Assembly (NCBI RefSeq): GCF_963664075.1
Contig: NZ_OY760916.1
Coordinates: forward strand, 1,924,001 to 1,988,000
Length of the DNA stretch: 64,000 nt
Reading direction: 5' to 3'
From: an uncultured Desulfobulbus sp.
GTDB taxonomy: Bacteria > Desulfobacterota > Desulfobulbia > Desulfobulbales > Desulfobulbaceae
The position numbers and the translations under genes were made by a program. Each line of letters starts with the position of its first letter. Within the stretch, counting starts at the first letter, position 1. Shown in pieces: positions 35,217 through 44,344 of the stretch. The notes under the pieces were generated by a model. The model saw only the letters and a list, made by a program, of their open reading frames with translations, was not told the origin of the DNA and ran no database searches.

Positions 35217-36338
35217 TTGAATAAACCGGTTATAGAACTCATAGAGGTGAACAAACGATACGACGGTGAGCAGGCACTCTCCGGTATCTCCCTGTCGGTT
35301 GCTGATGGAGAATTTCTCTCGCTTCTGGGACCGTCAGGCTGTGGTAAAACGACGCTGCTGCGGTTAATAGGCGGGTTTGAGTCCTGTACCAGTGGTACTC
35401 TGCTGCTCGATGGCCAACCTGTTGCTGGTATTCCCCCGGAAAAACGGGCTGTGAATACGGTCTTTCAGAATTACGCCCTCTTTCCCCACATGAGTGTCTT
35501 TGAAAACGTGGCCTTTGGCCTGCGCATGGCCGGGAAACACCAGGATGAAATACGCCATTTGGTTACCCAGGCCTTAGAACTTGTGCAGTTGACCGGTCGT
35601 GAGAACAAACGCCCGGCCGAGCTCTCTGGCGGTCAGCAGCAACGGGTCGCCATCGCTCGGGCCATTGTCAATAAACCACGTGTCCTCCTGTTGGATGAAC
35701 CCCTCTCCGCTTTGGATCACCGACTGCGTAAGCAGATGCAACGGGAACTCAAACAGTTGCAACGAACCCTGAACATCAGTTTTATTCTGGTGACCCACGA
35801 CCAGGACGAGGCCTTTGCCATGTCGGACCGGGTGGTGGTCATGCAGAACGGCCAGATCGAGCAGATTGGGAGTCCCATGGAGATCTATGAAGAGCCGGTG
35901 AATCTTTATGTGGCCGATTTCGTCGGGGATATCAATGTACTTGATGGGGTAATCGAAGAGCAGACTGGTCCACAGACCTTCAGCGCCAAGGTTGAAGGGG
36001 CTGCTGTCAGCCTGAAGAGCAAGCGCCAGCTCACTCCTGGGCAAAACGTGCATGTGCTCCTGCGTCCCGAAGATTTTCGCCTGGAACTGGAGCAGGACCT
36101 GGCCACATCCCGCGATCTTTTTGCCTCCTTTCACCAGGCCAAACTCAAAGGCAAGGTCGAGCGCCTCTATTACCAGGGCGCAACCTATGATGTCGAGGTC
36201 ACCCTGGATGATGGAAAAACTGTCCAAATTACTGAATTTTTTGATGAAGATAGTGAAAACCTCTCCTTTAAACCAGGCGATAGCGTGATCATCGGCTGGT
36301 ATGAGGGCTGGGAGGTGGTGCTGCCCTATGAAAAATAG
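35217..36338 (+). CDS. potA: Spermidine/putrescine ABC transporter ATP-binding protein PotA
   Basis: The 373-residue ATPase of a polyamine importer. Walker A is GPSGCGKTTL, the ABC signature LSGGQQQRVAIARA, Walker B VLLLDEP and the switch His in LVTHDQDEA. The C-terminal regulatory TOBE-like domain runs from about 285 (LLRPEDFRLE). The TTG at 35217 is chosen because GGGAGA lies 8 bases upstream and the protein then begins LNKPVIEL. Another TTG at 35148 gives a longer N-terminus unlike the family. It overlaps potB by 11 bases, starting a tightly coupled potABCD operon. Confidence 0.95.
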   Translation: MNKPVIELIEVNKRYDGEQALSGISLSVADGEFLSLLGPSGCGKTTLLRLIGGFESCTSGTLLLDGQPVAGIPPEKRAVNTVFQNYALFPHMSVFENVAFGLRMAGKHQDEIRHLVTQALELVQLTGRENKRPAELSGGQQQRVAIARAIVNKPRVLLLDEPLSALDHRLRKQMQRELKQLQRTLNISFILVTHDQDEAFAMSDRVVVMQNGQIEQIGSPMEIYEEPVNLYVADFVGDINVLDGVIEEQTGPQTFSAKVEGAAVSLKSKRQLTPGQNVHVLLRPEDFRLELEQDLATSRDLFASFHQAKLKGKVERLYYQGATYDVEVTLDDGKTVQITEFFDEDSENLSFKPGDSVIIGWYEGWEVVLPYEK

Positions 36339-37182
36339 TGCCCGATTTCGGCAACTGCTCATTGGCTCCACCTACACCTGGATGGTGGTTCTGGCACTTA
36401 TTCCCTACCTGATCCTCTTGACTGCCAGTTTTCTTTCCCAAGGTGAAGAGCAGCTGGTACGCTCGGGACTGAGCCTGAGTAATTACCAACATCTTATCTC
36501 TCCGGCAGTCTTCAGCATGGCGCGGGATTCCGTCGTTCTTGCCAGTGTTGCTGCGATGCTCTGCCTGCTTGTCGGCTATCCTTTTGCCTATGTTCTCGTC
36601 CAGGCTCCCGCTAAAAAACAGCCGCTGCTGCTCTTGTTGGTGATGATCCCCTTTTGGACCAATTCCCTTATTCGCACCTATGCCCTGGTGATGATGCTCA
36701 AGGCAAACGGTGTGATCAATCAACTGCTCCTGGGGCTGGGGCTGATTGATGCGCCCCTGCAGCTGATGTATACCCAGGTGGCTGTGTTTATTGGCCTTGT
36801 CTACACCCTACTTCCCTTTATGATACTCCCCCTCTATGCGGCGCTGAAGGCGGTTGATCCACGGCTGGTCGAGGCAGGACGAGATCTGGGCGCCAATTGG
36901 TTTCACTGCTTTTTTCGGATCACCGTGCCTCTGACACTGCCGGGCATTATCGCCGGGAGTATGCTCGTTTTTCTGCCAGCGCTTGGCATGTTTTACGTGG
37001 CAGATATTCTTGGAGGGGCCCGGACAATGCTCCTGGGGAACTATATCCGTGATCAGTTTCTCATCTATCGCAATATTCCCATGGGAGCGGCAGCATCGGT
37101 TACCATGACGGTGGCCATGGGGCTGATGCTCACCCTCTACTACGTATCCCGGCAGCGTTTGGGCAAGGAGGGGATGCAATGA
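36328..37182 (+). CDS. potB: Spermidine/putrescine ABC transporter permease PotB
   Basis: A 284-residue inner-membrane permease with about six helices and the ABC permease loop EAGRDLGANWFHCFFRITVP (EAA motif). It pairs with PotC to form the channel. The ATG at 36328 overlaps the end of potA; GGAGG lies 12 bases upstream. A longer frame from 36301 lies within potA. Its stop overlaps potC by four bases (ATGA). The order A-B-C-D is canonical. Confidence 0.95.
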   Translation: MKNSARFRQLLIGSTYTWMVVLALIPYLILLTASFLSQGEEQLVRSGLSLSNYQHLISPAVFSMARDSVVLASVAAMLCLLVGYPFAYVLVQAPAKKQPLLLLLVMIPFWTNSLIRTYALVMMLKANGVINQLLLGLGLIDAPLQLMYTQVAVFIGLVYTLLPFMILPLYAALKAVDPRLVEAGRDLGANWFHCFFRITVPLTLPGIIAGSMLVFLPALGMFYVADILGGARTMLLGNYIRDQFLIYRNIPMGAAASVTMTVAMGLMLTLYYVSRQRLGKEGMQ

Positions 37183-37946
37183 GTCTTTGGCTAAAACGCA
37201 TCTACGCCGGGCTTGTGTACAGTTTTCTTTATCTGCCCCTTTTGGTGGTCGCGGTTTTCTCCTTCAACGATTCCAAGTATTCGCTTGCCTGGCATGGCTT
37301 CACCCTGCGCTGGTACGATAAGCTCTGGCAAAACAGCAGCCTCATGTCTGCTGCACTGAATTCGCTGATAGTTGCGGCCTGTGCGGCCACGCTTGCCACC
37401 CTGCTGGGAACAGTGGCCGCCTTTATCATGCATCAGTATCGCTTTCCCGGGAGAAAAGTGCTTTTTGGCAGTCTTTTTGTGATGATGATGTCCCCTGATA
37501 TCGTGATTGCAATTTCCCTTCTGTTGCTCTTTCTGGCGTTGCATCTCCCCCTGGGCTTCCCTACCCTGCTAGTTGCCCACGCAGTACTCTGTGTGCCTTT
37601 TGTCGCAACCACGGTCTACTCCCGTTTTCATGGTTTTCAGCGAGACATCATTGATGCGGCCAAGGATCTTGGAGCTGGTGAGTATCAGGTCTTTCGCTAT
37701 ATTGTCATTCCGCTGGCACTACCAGCTGTAGTGGGAGGCTGGCTCCTGAGCTTTACCCTTTCCCTTGATGACGTCATAATTAGTTTTTTCACCACTGGGC
37801 CTGATTTTGAAGTACTACCGTTGCGTATCTATTCCATGGTTCGGCTCGGTATAAAACCCGATGTCAACGCTCTCTGCGTGGTGATGATGGTTATCACCAT
37901 AGCTGCCCTCGTTCTCTCAAGAATATTGCTTAAGGAAAAAAAATGA
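37179..37946 (+). CDS. potC: Spermidine/putrescine ABC transporter permease PotC
   Basis: A 255-residue permease with six hydrophobic helices and the EAA-type loop DAAKDLGAGEYQVFRYIVIP. The family-typical FSLDDVIISFF region reads LSLDDVIISFFTTGP here. It forms the transport channel with PotB. It is coupled by ATGA overlaps on both sides, to potB and potD. Confidence 0.95.
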   Translation: MSLWLKRIYAGLVYSFLYLPLLVVAVFSFNDSKYSLAWHGFTLRWYDKLWQNSSLMSAALNSLIVAACAATLATLLGTVAAFIMHQYRFPGRKVLFGSLFVMMMSPDIVIAISLLLLFLALHLPLGFPTLLVAHAVLCVPFVATTVYSRFHGFQRDIIDAAKDLGAGEYQVFRYIVIPLALPAVVGGWLLSFTLSLDDVIISFFTTGPDFEVLPLRIYSMVRLGIKPDVNALCVVMMVITIAALVLSRILLKEKK

Positions 37947-38983
37947 AAAACCTACTGCGTGGTCTCCTTGCGGTTGTGACCCTCTGGACACTGGCGACCT
38001 CGGCCCTGGCCAGTGACAAGGTGTTGAACCTCTACATCTGGTCGGAATACATCCCTGACGAGGTTGTCGCTGCTTTTACCAAGAAGACGGGGATCAAGGT
38101 CAATATCTCCACCTACGACTCCAACGAGGCCATGTATGCCAAGGTCAAGCTGGTGGGGAAGGGCTATGATATTGTGGTGCCTTCTTCCGACTTTGTGGGC
38201 CTGATGCGACGCGAGGGGTTGCTGCTGCCAATTGACACCAAGAAAATCCCGAATTTCGAATTACTGGCACCTCGTTTTCTCAATCAGTCTTTTGATCCCA
38301 ACAATACCTATTCAGTGCCCTATATGTGGGGTTCCACCTCCATTGCCGTTAATACGGAGCTTGTGGGCAAAGAGACCATTACCAAGTCGCTGGACCTGTG
38401 GAAGCCTGAGCTCAAAGGACGACTGATTATGCCCAATGACCTACGCGAGGTTATTGGCATTGGCCTGAAGACCTTGGGCTATTCCATAAACGAAACCAAC
38501 CCCGAGCATCTCAAACAGGCCTACGAGCGCCTTCAGAGCCTTATGCCCAATATCCGCGTTTTTGATTCCGACTCCCCTAAACAGGCCCTGTTGGCGGGTG
38601 AGGTCGCAGCCGGTCTTGTCTACAACGGTGAGGGCTTTATTGCCAACAGTGAAAACCCTGCCATTACCTACATCTACCCACCTGAGGGGTTCAGCCTCTG
38701 GTTGGATAGCTTTTGTATTCCCAAAGGGGCCGAGCATGTGGAAGCCGCTTACGCCTTTATGGATTACGTGCTCAGACCCCAGGTTTCGGCAACCATCAGC
38801 GAGGCGATGGGTTATTCCTCACCAAATGCCAAGGCCATTGCTTTGTTGCCCGAGGCTATGAAGAAAAACATCATCGTTAACCCCAGCCCAGAAATGGTTA
38901 AGCAGGGAGAATTCCTAGATCATCTCGATGCCGACACGATGAAACTTTACGAGCAATACTGGGTACAACTAAAAACAAAATAA
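37943..38983 (+). CDS. potD: Polyamine-binding periplasmic protein PotD
   Basis: The 346-residue substrate-binding protein that delivers spermidine or putrescine to PotABC. A signal peptide (about 1-23, ending SALA) precedes the mature part, which begins SDKVLNLYIWSEYIPDEV. Further features typical of the family are FDVVVPS-like YDIVVPSSDF and a PYMWGSTSIAVN strand. The relative affinity for putrescine and spermidine cannot be read. The operon ends at a strong terminator 27 bases downstream. Confidence 0.94.
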   Translation: MKNLLRGLLAVVTLWTLATSALASDKVLNLYIWSEYIPDEVVAAFTKKTGIKVNISTYDSNEAMYAKVKLVGKGYDIVVPSSDFVGLMRREGLLLPIDTKKIPNFELLAPRFLNQSFDPNNTYSVPYMWGSTSIAVNTELVGKETITKSLDLWKPELKGRLIMPNDLREVIGIGLKTLGYSINETNPEHLKQAYERLQSLMPNIRVFDSDSPKQALLAGEVAAGLVYNGEGFIANSENPAITYIYPPEGFSLWLDSFCIPKGAEHVEAAYAFMDYVLRPQVSATISEAMGYSSPNAKAIALLPEAMKKNIIVNPSPEMVKQGEFLDHLDADTMKLYEQYWVQLKTK

Positions 38984-39009
38984 AAACATTTTGGTTTCAG
39001 AAAGAAAGC

Positions 39010-39047
39010 AAGGTCGTCCCCCTCTACAGAGGAGACGACCTTTTTTA
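39010..39047 (+). terminator. Rho-independent terminator of potABCD
   Basis: The nine-base stem AAGGTCGTC/GACGACCTT encloses an inner CCTCT/AGAGG stem and is followed by TTTTTTA. A further hairpin of TTGCCC/GGGCAA at 39048-39078 lies just beyond. From there to 39347 the DNA is AT-rich, with no gene seen. Confidence 0.9.
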
Positions 39048-39347
39048 TTGCCCAACTGCTGGCATGGCAGAAGGGCAACTATCAAGGGGGCATCACAAAT
39101 TCATCTGTCCAACGCCCCTTTCAACAAGTGCCCAATCCTCTTGGACGATGTTGTAACCTTTTCCTAATCCTTTAAAAATATGGGTGAAATAGAGTTAAAA
39201 TTTTCTATCGTGTGACAAGAATATCTCTTGATCACATAGGTACAGTAAGAAAATTATTATGCAAAGAGGCCTCCATATGTTTTTGATACCATTCAAGCAT
39301 GGAATGGGAAGCCTGAACCTAAAATTATTTGTAAGGAAAGACTGGTT

Positions 39348-40007
39348 ATGAAGTTATTTATGAGTTTCCTCGTTGTTGCTGTGTTCTCTGCTGGCTCCCC
39401 TGCATGGGCCTCTGTTTCCATGGAAATTCCCAAAACTTTGTCCGTGCTCGCGCTAAACGGTAAGGCTGCAAAATTTAGAGATACAATAACCTTAAAAGAT
39501 GGGGTTAATCAACTTGCGGTGCAGGTCGTCAAAGATGTCGGTAAACATATGGATGCAGACATGGAATATTCAGATGTATTTGTGGTTAAATTTACTGCCA
39601 CAGATCAATCACTGAAAATGACAATCCCTCGAATCAGAAGCGAACAAAGTGTCAGACAATTTAACGAAGAACCCAATATTGTCATCTCTTCACTCTCAGG
39701 GGAACAATTAGAGCTTGCCGTCGATAAACTCGAAAAAGAAGGCTTCCAGATTCTCAGAGATTACGAAGCCGAACTTGCAGCGTTTAATAGAACCAACTCT
39801 CCTGCTGCCGTGCCTGTACATGCCTCACAAGGCTTTTCCCGAGAGGCTTCATCCTCAATGTCTTATCACACTATCCCCCAGCCTGAGAATGAAGCCATGA
39901 ACCCTCAAAATAAACAACCAAACATGGCTGATGACATGTTGAAATACTGGTACATCCAGGCTGACGATGCAACTAGGGATAAATTCAAAAAATGGATAAA
40001 CGAATAG
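39348..40007 (+). CDS. DUF2057 (YccT/CsgI-like) periplasmic protein
   Basis: A 219-residue exported protein with a signal peptide (about 1-21, ending AWA). The mature start fits the DUF2057/YccT pattern: SMEIPKTLSVLALNGK, then TITLKDGVNQLAVQV. E. coli YccT (CsgI) dampens curli assembly, but no csg genes are in the window, so that role is not implied. The C-terminal third (about 150-219) is polar and low-complexity, ending in a short helix. AAGGAAAG precedes the ATG. Monocistronic; convergent with the porin gene. Confidence 0.75.
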   Translation: MKLFMSFLVVAVFSAGSPAWASVSMEIPKTLSVLALNGKAAKFRDTITLKDGVNQLAVQVVKDVGKHMDADMEYSDVFVVKFTATDQSLKMTIPRIRSEQSVRQFNEEPNIVISSLSGEQLELAVDKLEKEGFQILRDYEAELAAFNRTNSPAAVPVHASQGFSREASSSMSYHTIPQPENEAMNPQNKQPNMADDMLKYWYIQADDATRDKFKKWINE

Positions 40008-40109
40008 ATTCGCTCTATTTCTCACTTCGTATGTAACTGCTGAGACACAAATCCCTGCCAATTTAACTCCTAAATGTGAGTAGGTACTCCCTAACGGGGA
40101 ATTTTAACC

Positions 40110-40212
40110 TTGTATCCGTGACGGCGGGTGGGTATTGAACAACGCATCTTTTTAATAAGACGATGTTTTTTTACAAATTCACGTATTGTTCAGTTTCACC
40201 CGTCGCCCTTTA
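40110..40212. repeat. Dispersed palindromic repeat, copy 3
   Basis: The left end (40114-40130) reads ATCCGTGACGGCGGGTG. The right end is CAGTTTCACCCGTCGCCC (40191-40208). Its complement, CGGGTGAAACTGAACAATAC, differs from the copy at 20653 (CGGGTGAAACTGAACGATAC) by one base. It lies in the gap between the DUF2057 gene and the porin gene. Confidence 0.7.
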
Positions 40213-40361
40213 GGACCAGGTATTTCACTGTTTGTCTTCTCTCTATCACTCTTGATACCCACAGGCACCCAGAACAAGGGGGGAAGAAATAGCCCACATC
40301 TTGGGTTTGGAAAGAAGTTACGAGGTGGAGGAAAAAAAATGCAGGAGGGGAATGGGGAGGG

Positions 40362-40394
40362 ATTGACTGTCTGCCATACAGACAGACAGTCAAT
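40362..40394 (-). terminator. Possible terminator hairpin after the porin gene
   Basis: A perfect 12-bp inverted repeat, ATTGACTGTCTG/CAGACAGTCAAT, lies 22 bases after the porin stop on the minus strand. There is no immediate T run; the sequence is C-rich, then eight T residues about 20 bases on. It may stabilise the mRNA 3' end rather than terminate. Confidence 0.45.
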
Positions 40395-40415
40395 AGAGCA
40401 TACGAAAACTAATTT

Positions 40416-41381
40416 TTAGAACTTAATGCGTGCACCTACGAGAAATCCCATATCGGAATCATCTTCATCAGTGTCTTGAATTTCAGCAAAAACACTGACA
40501 TTTTTTTGTGTCGGGAATTTGTAGGTAACATTGGCGTACCAAGCGGAAACATCGTCCTTTACATTGGTATCGTAGTCAATCTGTTGATACCCTGCGCCAA
40601 TTTTAAATGACTGAATAGGTACTCCTACATAGATATTCAAGAAATCATAATCATATTTGTTAGGATCATCGACCACACTGTAATCAGCACCAACTTCGAC
40701 AACTTTCGCATCATAAGAAACACTCACACCATAAAGGTCAAGCTTATCCTCACCCGCAACATTGGTTTCAAAGGAGGAATACGCTGCCCCAATGGTACAG
40801 CCAGAAAACTCGATACTTGCAAAAATATCGGTGAAGCCACCATTGTCAGAACTATCACTGCTTTCTGCATCAAGTTCGTGAGTAACGATGACAGTAACCA
40901 TATCGGCAAATTCTGCACTTACCTTGAGCAGATCATCCCCTTCAGTGATCTTCTCTTTATCAAAAACATCGTCTTTTAAGGGCGATTCAATGGCACCTTC
41001 AATACCGAATTCGTCGGTTGCACTAGTCGTTTTACCGAAAACAAATTCAAAGCTTTCATAACCAAACCCGAGATAGGCCTCCTCAAGGTGCCCACGCTCA
41101 TCGTTGTCTGAATCATCTGCAGCATTTTTAAAACCAAAATCCAGCTCACCAATGGCTTTGAGCCCATTGCCCAGGTCATAGGTGATATTATTTTTGATTT
41201 CTAGGTCATCGTATTCTACATCGAGGTCCTTATCTTTACCTGCCTTCTGACGGAGTTGAATCTGCCAATCACCCTTCATTTTATACTTTAAGCCATCCTT
41301 TTCAAAAAGGGTCATGGCCTGAGTTGAACCAATTGGCGCTGCGATAGCCGCAACAGTCAATGCACACAATACTTTCTTCAT
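40416..41381 (-). CDS. Gram-negative-type outer-membrane porin
   Basis: A 321-residue porin-like protein. A signal peptide (about 1-21, ending STQA) precedes a beta-barrel of alternating strands. It ends in the outer-membrane signature with a terminal Phe (GFLVGARIKF). Acidic loops are frequent (ADDSDNDERG, DTDEDDSD), suggesting a cation-selective or calcium-binding pore. The start at 41381 is chosen because GGAG lies 6 bases upstream; a TTG at 41393 would extend it. The gene is divergent from the choice-of-anchor I gene across a 394-base AT-rich gap. Substrate unknown. Confidence 0.82.
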   Translation of the reverse strand: MKKVLCALTVAAIAAPIGSTQAMTLFEKDGLKYKMKGDWQIQLRQKAGKDKDLDVEYDDLEIKNNITYDLGNGLKAIGELDFGFKNAADDSDNDERGHLEEAYLGFGYESFEFVFGKTTSATDEFGIEGAIESPLKDDVFDKEKITEGDDLLKVSAEFADMVTVIVTHELDAESSDSSDNGGFTDIFASIEFSGCTIGAAYSSFETNVAGEDKLDLYGVSVSYDAKVVEVGADYSVVDDPNKYDYDFLNIYVGVPIQSFKIGAGYQQIDYDTNVKDDVSAWYANVTYKFPTQKNVSVFAEIQDTDEDDSDMGFLVGARIKF

Positions 41382-41775
41382 TTCTTTCTCCAATTCTCAT
41401 TTCAATGCTGTGATAAGAACGAAGCACCTTATTCCACATGGAAATGGTTCCATCTTCTCTTGAAACCTTTGATGCCAGTTAGCTTTCGTATTCAGCAAGC
41501 CGCTGAATAGCGAATGTCCATTAAACGAGAGAATTGTTAGTAAAAGTGCAAATATTCAATAGCGATCAATTCAATTTATGTAAAAAAAATCTTAGCAAAT
41601 CAATCATATTTAATTATATTTTCGTTAGAGTTTCTTTAGAAACAGAATTAATAAATAAAGAAAATAACACATGACAAAATCAAATACTTTATTAATAGAA
41701 GGGAAACATAAATGGGGTAAATGACTCAATCACCGAATCGAGTATTTAAAAAAATTTGATCAGAAAGGGGAATAT
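41382..41775. other. AT-rich divergent promoter region between the porin and choice-of-anchor I genes
   Basis: No gene was found. The region is strongly AT-rich. It contains a perfect nine-base inverted repeat ATTAATAAA/TTTATTAAT (41647-41655, 41688-41696), which could be a regulator site or an AT-rich promoter element. AAAGGGG precedes the ATG at 41776. Confidence 0.4.
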
Positions 41776-43401
41776 ATGAATAGAAATGTAGTTCAAAAAA
41801 CTTATATATCAGCTCTATTTTTGACTCTAGGATTGAGTACCGCATCTCAAGCAAATATCAAAAATAACGAACTGAACGACCGCAATCCAGATCTAGGTGG
41901 GGGAAAAATTCTTTTATATACAACAGCCGGAGAATATAAAGGAAGTGCCAATGTGGGAGCGCTTCCTGATATGGTAAAATTTCTTCCTTCAGGAAACATC
42001 ATCTGTGCCAATGAAGGTGAACCTGCTGATGATTATGCGGTCGATCCAAAAGGTTCAATTTCGATCGTGAAAATAAACAGAAACCGCTCCAACTACATTG
42101 AAAATGTTTCTACACTCTACTTTGATAACATCAATATCCCCCAAGGAGTACGGATTAAACCTGGGGCATCCCCAGCTGAAGATCTCGAGCCCGAATATAT
42201 TGCAGTGAGTGAGGATGGCAGCAGAGCCTGGGTCACGCTGCAGGAAAACAATGCCTTGGCAATCGTTGATATACAGCGAGAAAAAATCATTGGCATAAAA
42301 GAACTGGGGATCAAGACTTTTGATCGTGTTGATATCGACAGCAAAGATGGTGCCCAGGTCTCCCCACCCCCAAAAAATATTTATGCACTGTATCAACCTG
42401 ATACAGTCGCAACATACCGGGTTGGAGGAAAAGATTACATCGTTACGGCAAATGAAGGAGATGACCGGGAATACGAGGCTTGGGTTGACTATGAAAAAGC
42501 GAGCAAACTTTCCAAAAAATCAAAATTTTCCGCTCAACTCCAGCGAGATATTCTTGATATAAAAGGGAAAAAGAAACTTCGCGTGCTGAGAGATCTTGGG
42601 AAAAATTCTGAAGGGACCTACACCCAACTTTACCTCACAGGTGGCCGATCTTTTTCAATTTGGGATGGAGAAGGTAATCTGATTTTTGACAGCGGCAGCG
42701 AATTCGAAGAGTATCTATCCCGTCATTACCCAGACAACTTTAATACACGCGTTGATGACACCAAGGATCCGGACGAGATTGCAGAGCTGGATAAGGATGG
42801 GATTGCCTATGAAATGATAGGGAAAAGGGCGTACTATTGGGAAGGTGTTGACGCACGAAGCCAAAAGAAAGGTTGTGAGCCTGAGGCCCTTGCATTGGCA
42901 CAAATCAACAATCGGGTTTATGCCTATATCGGGCTTGAAAAACAGGGTGGTTTTTTTACCTATGATATTACCAACCCCAAGCATCCGAAGATGATCGATT
43001 ATTTCAATGATATTGATTATTCGGCTCTGCCGAGCAAAGCAGGCGACCTAGCCCCCGAAGGGACGGTAACGTTTGTCCAGGACGGTCAACACTACCTTGC
43101 TGTTGCCAATGAGCTTTCTGGGACCGTAGCTACCTACCGGCTCGGAGACAATGGAATTGCAAGCAAACTTGCCTCCCTACCTATTGGTAACTTTGATAAA
43201 GGGGCAGCTGAAATTATCGACTACGACCCAGCAGGAAAGCGACTCTTTGTCACTAATGCAGAAGATAAAACAGTCGATATCATCGATATACAAACGCCTG
43301 AGACCCCAAGAAAAGTCGGGAGTATCAACTTTTCAGCTTATGCAGATGGGTTGCAAAGCGTTTCTGTAAAAGATGGGTTGGTGGCCATCGCAGTGGAATA
43401 A
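41776..43401 (+). CDS. Choice-of-anchor I family beta-propeller protein, circularly permuted
   Basis: A 541-residue secreted protein with an N-terminal signal segment (about 10-27, ending ASQA). The rest matches the choice-of-anchor I beta-propeller domain, often annotated alkaline-phosphatase-like. Visible blocks are VGALPDMVKFLPSGNIICAN, EDLEPEYIAVSEDGSRAW, TLQENNALAIVDI, VTANEGDDREYE and APEGTVTF. The order is rotated against the usual one. The segment normally first (GNFDKGAAEIIDYDPAGKRL) lies at the C-terminus after VANELSGT, and the chain ends at GLVAIAVE, which usually sits near the N-terminus. No anchor sequence is present. Activity unknown; a metal-dependent phosphatase is possible. 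Confidence 0.8.
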   Translation: MNRNVVQKTYISALFLTLGLSTASQANIKNNELNDRNPDLGGGKILLYTTAGEYKGSANVGALPDMVKFLPSGNIICANEGEPADDYAVDPKGSISIVKINRNRSNYIENVSTLYFDNINIPQGVRIKPGASPAEDLEPEYIAVSEDGSRAWVTLQENNALAIVDIQREKIIGIKELGIKTFDRVDIDSKDGAQVSPPPKNIYALYQPDTVATYRVGGKDYIVTANEGDDREYEAWVDYEKASKLSKKSKFSAQLQRDILDIKGKKKLRVLRDLGKNSEGTYTQLYLTGGRSFSIWDGEGNLIFDSGSEFEEYLSRHYPDNFNTRVDDTKDPDEIAELDKDGIAYEMIGKRAYYWEGVDARSQKKGCEPEALALAQINNRVYAYIGLEKQGGFFTYDITNPKHPKMIDYFNDIDYSALPSKAGDLAPEGTVTFVQDGQHYLAVANELSGTVATYRLGDNGIASKLASLPIGNFDKGAAEIIDYDPAGKRLFVTNAEDKTVDIIDIQTPETPRKVGSINFSAYADGLQSVSVKDGLVAIAVE

Positions 43402-43433
43402 ACCAGCTGCTATCTTTGAAGCCTTGCATCTCT

Positions 43434-43478
43434 CCCCAATCAGAAAAACAGCTCACTTCTGATTGGGGATTTTTTTTA
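43434..43478 (+). terminator. Rho-independent terminator after the choice-of-anchor I gene
   Basis: A 12-bp perfect stem, CCCCAATCAGAA/TTCTGATTGGGG, is followed by a T run. It lies immediately before the end of the convergent TSCPD gene. Confidence 0.9.
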
Positions 43479-43754
43479 TGAAAAAGAAAGTTGCTTTTCT
43501 AGGATTTGAGCAAGTTGATCAGTGCACGAGGTGCCTTTAGTACCGCACGTAATCCCCTTGACCTTGGAGATAACCTCCTCAACAGGCATCCCTTCAAGTA
43601 ATACCGAAATTGCCCTGAGATTGCCCTGGCACCCACCTGTAAAGTGCAGATTGCGTAACTTACCTTCCTCTATGTCAAACGAGATAGATTTCGCACAAAC
43701 GCCTTCTGGAACATGAATATTTTTATCTACCCCAAACGTATTTAAAAATTGCAT
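43476..43754 (-). CDS. TSCPD domain-containing protein (TIGR03905 type)
   Basis: A 92-residue protein with the TSCPD domain: ICGT-like KGITCGTKGTSCTDQLAQIL near the C-terminus. The N-terminal half carries VPEGVCAKSISFDIEEG and TGGCQGN. Four Cys residues could bind a metal. In ribonucleotide reductases TSCPD forms a C-terminal region, but free-standing members have no clear function. AUG start; no strong ribosome site. Convergent with the preceding gene. Confidence 0.88.
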   Translation of the reverse strand: MQFLNTFGVDKNIHVPEGVCAKSISFDIEEGKLRNLHFTGGCQGNLRAISVLLEGMPVEEVISKVKGITCGTKGTSCTDQLAQILEKQLSFS

Positions 43755-43859
43755 AGAATCATTTCACTTATTGTATAGTAACACAGGCGCCCTTGAGTCT
43801 CATTTCGTGGTAGCACGAATGACAAATCCACCGATCAGACAAAGGGAGTTGGTATCAAA

Positions 43860-44096
43860 TTAGAGATACTGCCAGACCTTACCGATTGTTGTCTCCATTA
43901 CGGCAACGGCACAGAGTTCACTGTACGCTATATCGACCACCTGGGCACGAAGATTCCCCATTTCCTGCTTTTGGTTGAAGTCTTCCATGAGAGCAATGGC
44001 ATCGTTGCGGGTGTGTGATTGTGGAGAGCTGCCATCATGCGTCCGAGGGTGGTAACCAATGTAAATGGTTTTGAGCTGTTCCTGTTCTTTGTTCAT
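43860..44096 (-). CDS. Small hypothetical protein
   Basis: A 78-residue acidic protein with a conserved-looking start (LKTIYIGYHPRTHDGSSPQ) and a C-terminal helix. I recognise no domain. GGGGACAAAA precedes the ATG, giving a plausible ribosome site. It lies between the TSCPD gene and the secA terminator and has no shadow gene on the other strand. Short and unsupported by homology. Confidence 0.5.
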   Translation of the reverse strand: MNKEQEQLKTIYIGYHPRTHDGSSPQSHTRNDAIALMEDFNQKQEMGNLRAQVVDIAYSELCAVAVMETTIGKVWQYL

Positions 44097-44219
44097 TTTT
44101 GTCCCCGTAACTTAATCAAAATTCTGTGTTCAACTCGTGAGATCTTGTCAATGAGCCGTCGAGGAGGACGGTGTTGGAAAAAGCCTGAGCCAGTTTTTTT
44201 TCATACCCCACGTGCATAT

Positions 44220-44258
44220 AAAAAAAGCCGTTATCACTTTAATAGAGATAACGGCTTT
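44220..44258 (-). terminator. Rho-independent terminator after secA
   Basis: On the minus strand a 12-bp stem, AAAGCCGTTATC/GATAACGGCTTT, with a short loop is followed by a T run. It lies 87 bases beyond the secA stop. Confidence 0.9.
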
Positions 44259-44344
44259 GTACATAAAAATATAACGAAGTTCAAGCGATCAATGCTACCT
44301 CTCACGATCCGGGAAGTTGCTCTGATCAAACAGGAACTGAAACA

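Noticed and set aside
40362..40394. Hairpin suspected as a CRISPR repeat
   Set aside because: The palindrome occurs once, with no spacer-repeat periodicity and no cas genes in the window.
43402..43440. Truncation or frameshift after the choice-of-anchor I gene, suggested by the abrupt VAIAVE end
   Set aside because: The segment expected after VAIAVE is already at the N-terminus of the same protein and a terminator follows the stop, so permutation explains the end better than truncation.
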